Made by a program: the position numbers and the translations under genes. This document shows, piece after piece, positions 1 through 5,030 of a stretch of 5,891 nucleotides of DNA. Source of the DNA: Candidatus Saccharimonadota bacterium (GTDB lineage: Bacteria > Patescibacteriota > Saccharimonadia > Saccharimonadales > Saccharimonadaceae); assembly GCA_028289185.1 (NCBI GenBank), contig JAQGGV010000073.1, positions 1 through 5,891 of the forward strand, written 5' to 3'. The notes under the pieces are model-generated. The model made no database searches and was not told where the DNA came from. It worked only from the letters and a program-made list of their open reading frames with translations. Numbering within the stretch: the first letter of the stretch is position 1; every line of letters begins with the position of its first letter.

Positions 1-400
1 GCGCTTGTCCTGTAGACGTGCTCCCCGAGCTTTCAAAGCGTTGCTGACGTTGGCCAAACGAACCAAGTGACAACGATGGTGTCAAATTGGTATCGGTTGA
101 ACCGAGCTGATCTGTCAGTGTAGCTACCGAGCTGGCAACGTGCGCTGTTTTGGCAACCGTTGCAACCTGCGCTGCCGTCAGTGGATCACCACCTCCGCCA
201 AAACCACTAATACCAGCCGGTCGAACCGTGATGCCGGTTGCTGCAGTTTGTTTTACAGATGTTATTTTGTTTTCGACTCCGGCCTTCGCCGCCAGCATGG
301 CAACAATCAGACCGATGCTGATTGCAAGCATGATGATGATTGCGCCGGCTCGAATCGGGCTGCGGACTGCTCCACGTACGCCACGACTAACTACATTCAT
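1..400 (-). CDS. ABC transporter permease, MacB/FtsX type (N-terminal part, cut by window edge)
   Basis: The first 133 codons of a membrane protein are present; the frame is open to the left edge. Residues 1-17 are basic (RGVRGAVRSPIRAG). A hydrophobic segment follows at about 18-39 (IIIMLAISIGLIVAMLAA), and then the chain leaves the membrane into a Ser/Thr/Gly-rich region. This basic lead-in, single TM helix and extracytoplasmic 'GITVRPAG' stretch is the layout of MacB-type permeases, in which a large extracytoplasmic core precedes three more TM helices. Such permeases pair with an ATPase to export peptides, lipids or drugs, or to transmit mechanical force. The start is ATG 400, supported by a strong AAGGAG at 408-413 with a 7-nt spacer. 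It lies 67 bp downstream of the histidine kinase on the same strand, so co-transcription is likely and the two-component system may regulate it. The GFGGGG run at 67-71 and the Ser/Thr-rich end look like flexible loops. Substrate and partner ATPase are not visible. Confidence 0.85.
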   Translation of the reverse strand, partial: MNVVSRGVRGAVRSPIRAGAIIIMLAISIGLIVAMLAAKAGVENKITSVKQTAATGITVRPAGISGFGGGGDPLTAAQVATVAKTAHVASSVATLTDQLGSTDTNLTPSLSLGSFGQRQQRFESSGSTSTGQA

Positions 401-407
401 TGAGTTG

Positions 408-413
408 CTCCTT
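408..413 (-). promoter_or_regulatory. Shine-Dalgarno site of the ABC permease
   Basis: On the minus strand the sequence AAAAAGGAG ends 7 nt before ATG 400. This is the best Shine-Dalgarno site in the window and fixes the permease start. It contrasts with the kinase, the response regulator and the HxlR gene upstream, which lack a well-placed one. It implies the permease is translated from a longer, probably polycistronic, mRNA. Confidence 0.8.
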
Positions 414-467
414 TTTATACTGTATTGACTACTATTACGTGGGCTATTGTAGAGCGACTATCTGAAA

Positions 468-1478
468 TTATGCTTGGCTTTTGCGGTGAAGTGGCAGTAG
501 GAATTGAAACGATGTATGTCCGCCGGGCGTGCTACTGACTGACAGTTCGCCCCTATGGATCGAGACAATTTCCCTTGCAAGTGCTAGACCAAGGCCGGAT
601 CCGCCGTCTGCCCTCGAATCGTTGACACGGTAGAACCGGTCAAAGATATGCGGCAATTTGTCGGATGGGATACCCTCGCCTTTATTGATAATTTCAAACC
701 GCGCCTGACGTCCCTGCCTCGAGAGTACTGCTTTAATCTGAGAATCCGCTGGACTATATTTCAAAGCGTTGTCGACCAGGATTGTTAGTAGTTCCTCCAG
801 GCTGGCAGAATTGGCTTTGACGATAATCGGCTCTTTGGGTACGGTTAGTTTGACTCGCTTGGCGTTTTTGTCGTAGCGCTGCACAACTTCATGGGCCAGG
901 TCGCCCATGTTGACCGGTTCTAGTTCTAGGTTCGCATGGTCGAGTTTGGATAATTGCAATAATGTTTTGGACAATACGGTTAGCTTGTCTACTTCTTCGA
1001 GGTTGCTCTCCAATAGCTCTTTCATGTCATCTTTGGTGAGTCTTGGATCACGCAAGGCGACTTCGAGCTCTGCTCTCATGGCAGCAAGCGGTGTGCGAAG
1101 TTCGTGGCTCGCATCGCTCGTGAAGCGCGACTGCGCGTCGTGTGCCTGCTCGATCTGCCCGAGTGTCCGACGTGCCAGCAAATAACTGAGTACCCCACCG
1201 CCACACAGGATGAGGAGGTTCACGTAGACGAGTGTCAGCAAAATACTATGCCCCGCCGCTTCGCGTTGCTGGTTGCGAAATGCCGAAAATAACCGAGGAT
1301 TTGAGTCTCCGGTCGGTGGTGCAAAGCCAGGTTGTTCGACGTGATTCTGGAATTCAGTGAGTCGTGTCTGAATTTCCCCCGTTGTCTCTCCGTAAATCGT
1401 GAAACTAAAAACAATACTGATTACCATTAAAATCAGCAGATACCACCCGGTCAATTTGAGAGTCGCAGAATGAAACAT
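468..1478 (-). CDS. Two-component sensor histidine kinase (HisKA/HATPase_c)
   Basis: A 336-aa membrane sensor kinase. It has TM1 at about 11-29, a short extracytoplasmic loop of about 50 residues, TM2 at about 79-101, and then a cytoplasmic kinase core without an obvious separate HAMP domain. The H-box is SDASHELRTPL with His125 as phospho-acceptor. The N-box is LVDNALKYS at 234-242. The G1 box is NKGEGI at 266-271, the F-box HIFDRFYRV at 277-285 and the G2 box GSGLGLAL at 293-300, so the core is complete. In G1 the usual first Asp is Asn266, a substitution I also associate with other kinases of this class. The start is ATG 1478, with an in-frame TAA just upstream, so no longer form exists. 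It follows the response regulator gene by 30 bp on the same strand and is surely its partner. No Shine-Dalgarno is visible; translation may be coupled, or start on a near-leaderless mRNA from a TATAAA at 1487-1492. The signal sensed is unknown; the loop is small, so sensing may occur in the membrane or through the neighbouring permease. Confidence 0.95.
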   Translation of the reverse strand: MFHSATLKLTGWYLLILMVISIVFSFTIYGETTGEIQTRLTEFQNHVEQPGFAPPTGDSNPRLFSAFRNQQREAAGHSILLTLVYVNLLILCGGGVLSYLLARRTLGQIEQAHDAQSRFTSDASHELRTPLAAMRAELEVALRDPRLTKDDMKELLESNLEEVDKLTVLSKTLLQLSKLDHANLELEPVNMGDLAHEVVQRYDKNAKRVKLTVPKEPIIVKANSASLEELLTILVDNALKYSPADSQIKAVLSRQGRQARFEIINKGEGIPSDKLPHIFDRFYRVNDSRADGGSGLGLALAREIVSIHRGELSVSSTPGGHTSFQFLLPLHRKSQA

Positions 1479-1486
1479 ACTATAAG

Positions 1487-1492
1487 TTTATA
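1487..1492 (-). promoter_or_regulatory. Possible -10 box in front of the histidine kinase
   Basis: TATAAA on the minus strand ends 8 nt before ATG 1478, which would put the transcription start 1-2 nt before the start codon. No good -35 hexamer lies 16-18 bp upstream; a TTGAAG upstream is about 21 bp away. The call rests on the hexamer and the missing Shine-Dalgarno only. Confidence 0.3.
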
Positions 1493-1506
1493 TCAGTTGT
1501 AACTGA
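1493..1506. repeat. Small palindrome between response regulator and kinase genes
   Basis: TCAGTT-GT-AACTGA is a perfect 6+2+6 inverted repeat. It lies within the 30-bp gap between the regulator stop codon (1509-1511) and the kinase start, directly upstream of the TATAAA. It could be a dimeric-protein operator or a weak RNA hairpin. It has no T-tract, so it is not a terminator. Confidence 0.4.
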
Positions 1507-1508
1507 GT

Positions 1509-2180
1509 TTAGGCTTCAATTTTGTAGCCGAAGCCACGAACGGTCTTGATTAATGCTTTGTCGAAGGGCTCGTCAACCTTGGCGCGTAGGTATTTGATAT
1601 AGACCTCGACAGTATTTAGCAGGATGTCAGCATCATAGTCCCAGACGTGCGAAACAATCTGTTCCTTGCTGGATGGGCGGCCTTGGTTTCGCAGTAAGTA
1701 TTCGAGGAGCGCAAATTCCTTGCTGGTGAGACGGATGTCTTGACCGCCGCGGGTAACGCTGAATGTTGTCGTATCAAGTTCCAAGTCGTCTGCCTTGAGG
1801 ACAGTTCCCTTCTGCTCGATAGGGCGACGTGGGAGTGCCCGAGCACGCGCCAAGAGTTCGGCGAGTGCAAATGGTTTGACCAAATAATCGTCAGCACCAC
1901 TGTCCAGACCCTTGGTTTTGTCAGCAGTTGTACCGAGTGCGGTCAACAGAAGTACCGGAGTATGAATTTTGGCTTCGCGCATGGCGGTGACGATACCGAT
2001 ACCGTCATAATCACCAGGAATCATACGGTCAATAATTGCCAAATCATAAGGTTCGGTGGTGGCCATCGCAAAACCTTCGTCACCATCATAGGCGACGTCA
2101 ACGGCATAAGATTCCTGCTCGAGCGCCCGTGCAACGGCTCTTGCGATCTTATGCTCATCTTCCACAACGAGTATTCTCAT
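1509..2180 (-). CDS. OmpR/PhoB-family response regulator
   Basis: A 223-aa two-domain transcription regulator of normal family length. The receiver domain (about 1-115) has the acidic pair Glu7/Asp8, phospho-acceptor Asp51 (LAIIDRMIPG), the switch Thr80 (LLLTALG) and Lys102 (YLVKPFA). The winged-helix DNA-binding domain (about 125-222) has the family marks LTSKEFALLEYLL, the recognition region LLNTVEVYIKYLRAKVD and the wing TVRGFGYKI. Phosphorylation by the downstream kinase should promote dimerisation on tandem DNA sites and activate or repress target genes; the neighbouring permease is the obvious candidate target. The start ATG 2180 is fixed by the conserved MRILVVEDE opening. No alternative in-frame start codon is seen immediately upstream. 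The 5' context is odd: AAGGAG lies 12 nt upstream, too far for a usual site, and a TATAAT lies exactly 6 nt before the ATG. The HxlR gene ends 40 bp upstream on the same strand. Confidence 0.96.
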   Translation of the reverse strand: MRILVVEDEHKIARAVARALEQESYAVDVAYDGDEGFAMATTEPYDLAIIDRMIPGDYDGIGIVTAMREAKIHTPVLLLTALGTTADKTKGLDSGADDYLVKPFALAELLARARALPRRPIEQKGTVLKADDLELDTTTFSVTRGGQDIRLTSKEFALLEYLLRNQGRPSSKEQIVSHVWDYDADILLNTVEVYIKYLRAKVDEPFDKALIKTVRGFGYKIEA

Positions 2181-2186
2181 AGCTTC

Positions 2187-2192
2187 ATTATA
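2187..2192 (-). promoter_or_regulatory. Consensus -10 box (TATAAT) 6 nt before the response regulator ATG
   Basis: The minus-strand string AGTATAATGAAGCTATG contains a perfect TATAAT whose spacing would put +1 on the A of the start codon, that is, a leaderless mRNA. No convincing -35 element lies 16-18 bp upstream (AGCTTA region). The same stretch carries AAGGAG (2193-2198) followed after 4 nt by a three-codon frame, ATG AAG CTA TGA (2177-2188), whose stop overlaps the regulator start as ATGA. Translation coupling through this mini-ORF is therefore an alternative explanation of the same bases. Confidence 0.45.
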
Positions 2193-2220
2193 CTCCTTTT
2201 GTCTGGCGGTAAGCTTAAAA

Positions 2221-2547
2221 TCAGCTAATTTCTAGCTCAGGATACTTGGAGCTCCAAGCCTGCATAGACTTTAACACTGGTAGAAGTTCACGTCCTTTGG
2301 CGGTCAAATTGTAGACGCAGCGATTGCTGTCGTTGACAGTTTCCTTAACGATAACTCCGACATCTTCGAGCTGATCCAAACGAGCGCAAAGTGTGCGCGG
2401 GTTGATTCCACCGACCAGCTCCTGGATTTGGCAGAACCGGACGCTTTCCTCATTCAGGAAGTACCGCAGTAATTGTGGGGTCCATTTGTTGCCCAGGAGT
2501 GCGGTTGCGCTGTCGACACAGCCTATTGTATCAGTCGCGGTTTTCAT
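2221..2547 (-). CDS. HxlR-family winged-helix transcription regulator
   Basis: A small DNA-binding protein, 108 aa from the preferred start. The family signature is clear. Cys10 lies in an N-terminal helix running into ALLGNKWTPQLLRYFL. Then comes the helix-turn-helix (FCQIQELVGGINPRTLCARLDQLEDVGVI) and the wing with Tyr79-Asn-Leu-Thr-x-x-Gly before a final helix with Trp98. HxlR proteins act as dimers, and in several members the N-terminal Cys senses electrophiles or oxidants; Cys10 sits at that position, and Cys39, Cys54 and Cys77 are also present. An ATG at 2562 would add 5 residues, but its codons 2-3 are the -10 box of a well-formed promoter, so ATG 2547 is preferred. It is followed by the response regulator 40 bp downstream and may be read in the same direction. 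It may control its own transcription, that of the two-component/permease genes, or both; the sequence does not decide. It ends in TGA. Confidence 0.92.
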   Translation of the reverse strand: MKTATDTIGCVDSATALLGNKWTPQLLRYFLNEESVRFCQIQELVGGINPRTLCARLDQLEDVGVIVKETVNDSNRCVYNLTAKGRELLPVLKSMQAWSSKYPELEIS

Positions 2548-2553
2548 ACCATT

Positions 2554-2582
2554 ACTATACATTAGATAGCGTTTTTTGGCAA
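2554..2582 (-). promoter_or_regulatory. Sigma70-type promoter of the HxlR gene, leaderless
   Basis: On the minus strand, TTGCCA (2577-2582, 5 of 6 to consensus), a 17-bp spacer, TATAGT (2554-2559, 5 of 6), then 6 nt to ATG 2547. The predicted +1 is the A of the start codon. The -35 box abuts the stop codon of the upstream gene (2584-2586). No Shine-Dalgarno is present, which agrees with a leaderless transcript. It may also serve the response regulator, kinase and permease genes downstream. Confidence 0.7.
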
Positions 2583-2583
2583 C

Positions 2584-3558
2584 CTATTCATCCTCGTTAC
2601 TACCCAGCTGTTCAATTTTGCCTAGGGCTACATCGAAAAATGCCGCGCCCATCCGGTGAAACGGCATATTTTTGCGATTTTTAACGATTGATTTGCATGC
2701 GTTGAATAACGCTGGGCGCACCTTGTTGAGCCTGGTGACGTATGTTGTCAGTTCAATCAATTGGCGGGCCCATTCATCCTTCTTCGCTTGGATAATCAAC
2801 TCTGCCGCCTCTTCGCCAAGATGATAACGCAGAATTTCGGGATAATCAGTGAACCGTTGTTTGCCAAAGGTATCTTGCTTGTCGAATATTCCCATGACTC
2901 TGTCGAGCGGCGTTTCGCCTTGGCGGAGCATTGATTGGCCTTTTTTCAGTTTGTATAATTCCTCGGCCGCGACTTTGGCTGCGGCGACCAGTATGTATTT
3001 CCAGTCGCGGTGCAACACATCGCCGATGTCGGCGTATAACAGGGATGGGGTACAGACATCCTGCGCCAGGACGGTTGCCATTGGCTGCAAAACTTGCTTA
3101 CCGTCATATTCGGCTTCGGTTGCCCAGATCAGATTTCGGACACGTTCACACTCGCGTTCGCTGTAATTCCCGCTTGCCAGCATCAGGCTATATGTCGCCT
3201 CCGCACTTTGTAGCTCTGGCGAGATGTCCTCTTCGTCGCTGGCCATGATATTGTCATGAAAAATGCTGGCAATCGCGAGAACTTTGTAGTCTTGTTGTGT
3301 GGGTATAAACCCAGCTATCCTGGCGGTTTCCTCTAGCTCTCGAAAAGCCTTGCGGAGTACATCAAACGGATGCATAACGTCGTGGTATGGTCGGTCGCCA
3401 TTGCGCTGCTGCATATCCGCCAAACCATCTAGCAAAAAGATTCGAGTAGTCTCATCGATTTGGGCATTAGGAAATTCATCCAATGTATCGTTGAGATATT
3501 GTTTGAAGTCGTGCGGATAGTTTTCTTGGTGTAGCCAAGCCTCTGTAGGTACGGTCAT
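2584..3558 (-). CDS. HD-domain phosphohydrolase-like protein
   Basis: A soluble, helix-rich protein of 324 aa. It has the metal-site pattern of the HD superfamily: His59 and His63 in RPYHDVMHPFDVL, the His101-Asp102 doublet in LAIASIFHDNIM, then acidic ED and SAEATYSLM, and Asp177/Asp180 in LLYADIGDVL. HD proteins hydrolyse phosphate mono- or diesters, often nucleotides, with bound divalent metal. The YHxxxHxxDVL form followed by a hydrophobic helix and HD resembles, at motif level, both small bacterial HD hydrolases and cyclic-nucleotide phosphodiesterases; the substrate cannot be read from sequence. The C-terminal third (about 240-324) is helical and Lys/Arg-rich with no recognised domain. 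The start is ATG 3558 with GAGGA about 4-5 nt upstream. A TTG at 3576 would add 6 residues but lies in the -10 box, so it is rejected. The gene lies 48 bp downstream of an unrecognised gene on the same strand but appears to have its own promoter. Confidence 0.72.
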   Translation of the reverse strand: MTVPTEAWLHQENYPHDFKQYLNDTLDEFPNAQIDETTRIFLLDGLADMQQRNGDRPYHDVMHPFDVLRKAFRELEETARIAGFIPTQQDYKVLAIASIFHDNIMASDEEDISPELQSAEATYSLMLASGNYSERECERVRNLIWATEAEYDGKQVLQPMATVLAQDVCTPSLLYADIGDVLHRDWKYILVAAAKVAAEELYKLKKGQSMLRQGETPLDRVMGIFDKQDTFGKQRFTDYPEILRYHLGEEAAELIIQAKKDEWARQLIELTTYVTRLNKVRPALFNACKSIVKNRKNMPFHRMGAAFFDVALGKIEQLGSNEDE

Positions 3559-3562
3559 AATT

Positions 3563-3581
3563 CCTCGGTGGGACAATTATA
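3563..3581 (-). promoter_or_regulatory. -10 box and ribosome site of the HD-domain gene
   Basis: TATAAT (3576-3581, minus strand) is a perfect -10 preceded by GTG, close to an extended -10 arrangement. The -35 region 17 bp upstream is weak (TGTTAT). The predicted start near 3569 leaves an 11-nt leader, ACCGAGGAATT, with GAGGA just before ATG 3558. This decides against the longer TTG start at 3576. Confidence 0.55.
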
Positions 3582-3606
3582 CACCCAAAAGACAATTTAT
3601 AACATA

Positions 3607-4332
3607 TTATGCTGCATCTGTCGCCGGTTGCGTGTGCGAACGGATGATTCGCGCCGATGTGACTACGGTTGGCCTAATCGCCAAATAACCAAGTGACCCA
3701 CTGACATTCAACATATCTATTGCATCGGCCGCCTTGTATTCGTCTAGGTTGATAAAATGAAATTCCGGTGGCAAGCCCCCGATTGTATTCATACCCGTCT
3801 GATACTGCATGAAAAGCTGCTCCATCCGCTCATTGAATTCGGAGATAGAAATATCCTTGTCGCGCATCAATTGCATTCCAATGCGCTTGGCCTCATCCAT
3901 GTTGTCGATGCCAAACTGCGACTGATTGACGAGTTTCATGGTTTCAAGGGTCGGTACAGGTGGTGGCGCCGTTGTTTCATGCAGCCACGCGTGAAAATCA
4001 TCGTACATATCGATTTGGTTTACCATTTCATTTCGGAATATATGCGGGTTTGGATGCTCAAGTTTATCGGGTGCTACGGTTCCCCTGTAGAAGTCGGGAT
4101 ACCAGGGGTTTGGCCATAACAGGTGGTGCCGATTCACGTTACCCTTTGGCCATTTGTAATCGCTATGTATTGTGGCACGGACTACCTTTATTAGGCGTTT
4201 TTTGTCGACCAATCCCGCGGGTGTCAACGGGGTTTCAATTGATTGGCTAGGGTTCTTGTACTTGGGGCGGCGAACTTCGACAGGCGGCAGGCTTGGGGGC
4301 ACGTTTTCGCGTGGCGGCCCCCTGCGCTTCAT
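3607..4332 (-). CDS. Unrecognised 241-aa protein with NRHH motif and proline-rich N-terminus
   Basis: I do not recognise this protein. Residues 1-32 are Pro/Arg/Lys-rich and probably disordered (RRGPPRENVPPSLPPVEVRR). The middle holds NRHHLLWPNPWYPDFYRG (67-84), then HPNPHIFRNEMVNQ (93-106) and DDFHAWLHETTAPPP (111-125). The order His-His, Asn, His-x-x-x-His over about 50 residues is reminiscent of an HNH-like or other metal-binding fold, but no full signature is met. The C-terminal half is mixed helix and strand, with SISEFNERMEQLFMQYQ and a hydrophobic SLGYLAIRPTVV. There is no signal peptide or TM helix, so it is probably cytoplasmic. The start ATG 4332 directly follows an in-frame TAA; the only purine-rich site, GGAG, is 12 nt upstream, so initiation may be weak. 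It has its own promoter (4376-4405). The reading frame is intact, with coherent codon use and a normal stop, which supports a real gene. Confidence 0.75.
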   Translation of the reverse strand: MKRRGPPRENVPPSLPPVEVRRPKYKNPSQSIETPLTPAGLVDKKRLIKVVRATIHSDYKWPKGNVNRHHLLWPNPWYPDFYRGTVAPDKLEHPNPHIFRNEMVNQIDMYDDFHAWLHETTAPPPVPTLETMKLVNQSQFGIDNMDEAKRIGMQLMRDKDISISEFNERMEQLFMQYQTGMNTIGGLPPEFHFINLDEYKAADAIDMLNVSGSLGYLAIRPTVVTSARIIRSHTQPATDAA

Positions 4333-4375
4333 TTAGTTACAGAACTCCGTGTTTATTTTCACCATATTTACTTAT

Positions 4376-4405
4376 GTTATACCGCAATAAAACAAAACAA
4401 GTCAA
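4376..4405 (-). promoter_or_regulatory. Sigma70-type promoter of the NRHH-protein gene
   Basis: On the minus strand, TTGACT (4400-4405, 5 of 6), an 18-bp T-rich spacer, TATAAC (4376-4381, 5 of 6). The predicted +1 near 4369 gives a leader of about 37 nt to ATG 4332. The -35 box begins immediately after the T-run of the preceding terminator, so one gene's end and the next gene's promoter are fused in about 50 bp. Confidence 0.65.
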
Positions 4406-4407
4406 AT

Positions 4408-4449
4408 AAAAAAGAGGTCTACAGTGCGTATGCACCGGGCCTCCTTTTT
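4408..4449 (-). terminator. Rho-independent terminator of the 81-aa gene, possibly bidirectional
   Basis: On the minus strand, AAAAAGGAGG (4440-4449) pairs with CCTCTTTTTT (4408-4417), with one G-U pair. An inner 4-bp stem GTGC/GCAC closes a GTAT-derived tetraloop (4424-4435), the two stems being separated by an asymmetric internal loop. The T-run follows on both strands because of the A/T-flanked symmetry. It lies 16 bp after the stop codon of the 81-aa gene. Confidence 0.75.
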
Positions 4450-4465
4450 ACTTTGTACCCGCTTA

Positions 4466-4711
4466 TCAGTTGATACTCATAAGCGTCCAGCTACCACCAT
4501 GGTTGTCGCTGCGCAGATGAAACGTGTGATCGCCATCTGTCAGCGCCAAAATTTGCGCTAGCCTGTCACCACTTTTGACGGTGGTACGGATGCCGCTATC
4601 GAGGAACTCGACGCGCTCACCCATGTACTCCATCATGCGTGGGGTTGCGCGCAAATCGCGACCAAAGCCCATGCTAAGTACGGTGACTGGTATGTTAAGT
4701 AGATTTCTCAT
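4466..4711 (-). CDS. Unrecognised small protein, 81 aa
   Basis: A short intact frame that starts at ATG 4711 and ends in TGA, followed by a good terminator. AAGGGGG lies upstream with a 9-nt spacer, acceptable as a ribosome site. A GTG start at 4744 would add 11 residues but bypasses this site. The protein is mostly predicted strand with basic patches: FGRDLRATPRMMEYMGERVEF (17-37) and a conserved-looking tail, DGDHTFHLRSDNHGGSWTLM (59-78), rich in His, Asp and aromatic residues. There is no signal peptide, TM helix or Cys. The tail could be a small ligand- or nucleic-acid-binding beta fold, but no family is recognised. It is transcribed away from the plus-strand orphan gene at 5054. Upstream lies a possible gene remnant on the same strand, so this could be the surviving last gene of a decayed operon. 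Confidence 0.6.
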   Translation of the reverse strand: MRNLLNIPVTVLSMGFGRDLRATPRMMEYMGERVEFLDSGIRTTVKSGDRLAQILALTDGDHTFHLRSDNHGGSWTLMSIN

Positions 4712-4780
4712 TTCCTTATTCCCCCTTAGGATTGGTTTATGCACGCGCGGATTTATGGGGAACTATCGTGGTTGCAAGAC

Positions 4781-4909
4781 CTACCGCTTGGCCTGTTTGA
4801 ACACCTTGATAGCGTTGAATCGTTCGACAGGGACGCCTAGCTTGTAACGGCTGGTGTGTGTATCGACGAAGTTAAATAAACACCTGTAAGTGGAAAGGTT
4901 GCCCAGTAC
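4781..4909 (-). pseudogene. Possible gene remnant: 42-codon protein-like frame lacking a start
   Basis: On the minus strand a frame opens after TAG 4910-4912 and runs 42 codons to TAG 4781-4783. Its translation looks protein-like: FNFVDTHTSRYKLGVPVERF and then NAIKVFKQAKR at the end, with a basic C-terminus. Many codons end in C or G, as in neighbouring genes. No ATG, TTG or GTG lies near its beginning; the nearest ATG (4913-4915) is followed at once by TAG. It could be the C-terminal piece of a decayed or truncated gene, a gene with an unusual start, or chance. It precedes the 81-aa gene by about 70 bp on the same strand. No family was recognised. Confidence 0.3.
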
Positions 4910-4978
4910 CTACATGGCTACTATCAGTATGCGCCCCGTTTAAGCGTGTGGTCAATAGTTTTTATGCTTTTTACACCA

Positions 4979-5007
4979 TGGACAGTAAATAATAAATGTT
5001 ATATTAT
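4979..5007 (+). promoter_or_regulatory. Promoter of the plus-strand orphan gene
   Basis: TGGACA (4979-4984, 5 of 6), a 17-bp A/T-rich spacer, TATTAT (5002-5007, 5 of 6). The predicted +1 near 5014 leaves a leader of about 40 nt before ATG 5054. The surrounding sequence is the most AT-rich part of the window, in contrast with the GC-rich gene it drives. Overlapping TATATT/TTATAC variants make the exact -10 uncertain. Confidence 0.55.
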
Positions 5008-5013
5008 ACAAAA

Positions 5014-5030
5014 ATTCCGGTACATTCCGG
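5014..5030 (+). repeat. Tandem ATTCCGG direct repeat at the predicted transcription start
   Basis: ATTCCGG occurs at 5014-5020 and again at 5024-5030, one helical turn apart, starting at the predicted +1. TCCGG/CCGGA (5016-5020 with 5027-5031) can also form a 5-bp hairpin with a 6-nt loop in the leader. The position suits an operator or a small 5' RNA structure, but the repeat is short. Confidence 0.35.

Noticed and set aside
140..428. Plus-strand frames of 87 and 92 codons near the left edge
   Set aside because: They are antisense shadows of the permease gene, which has a strong ribosome site and a clear TM helix on the minus strand.
1740..2228. 162-codon plus-strand frame opposite the response regulator
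   Set aside because: It is antisense to a fully conserved receiver/winged-helix gene and its translation has no protein-like features.
3559..3576. TTG start at 3576 for the HD-domain gene
   Set aside because: The TTG overlaps the TATAAT box, while ATG 3558 has GAGGA just upstream.
266..4337. Possible degenerate kinase because of Asn in place of Asp in the G1 box (residues 266-271 of the kinase)
   Set aside because: All other boxes are intact and I associate N-x-G-x-G with active kinases of this class, so inactivity is not supported.
4712..4744. GTG start at 4744 for the small 81-aa gene
   Set aside because: It bypasses the AAGGGGG ribosome site, and the extra 11 residues are partly encoded by that site.
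4910..4915. UAG read through as sense after ATG 4915, restoring a start for the remnant frame
   Set aside because: UAG is used as a normal stop by the HD and orphan genes in this window, so recoding is not supported.
4781..4945. tmRNA, tRNA or other structural RNA in the gene-poor region
   Set aside because: No tag-peptide frame, CCA end, T-arm with paired flanks or other known RNA signature could be matched.
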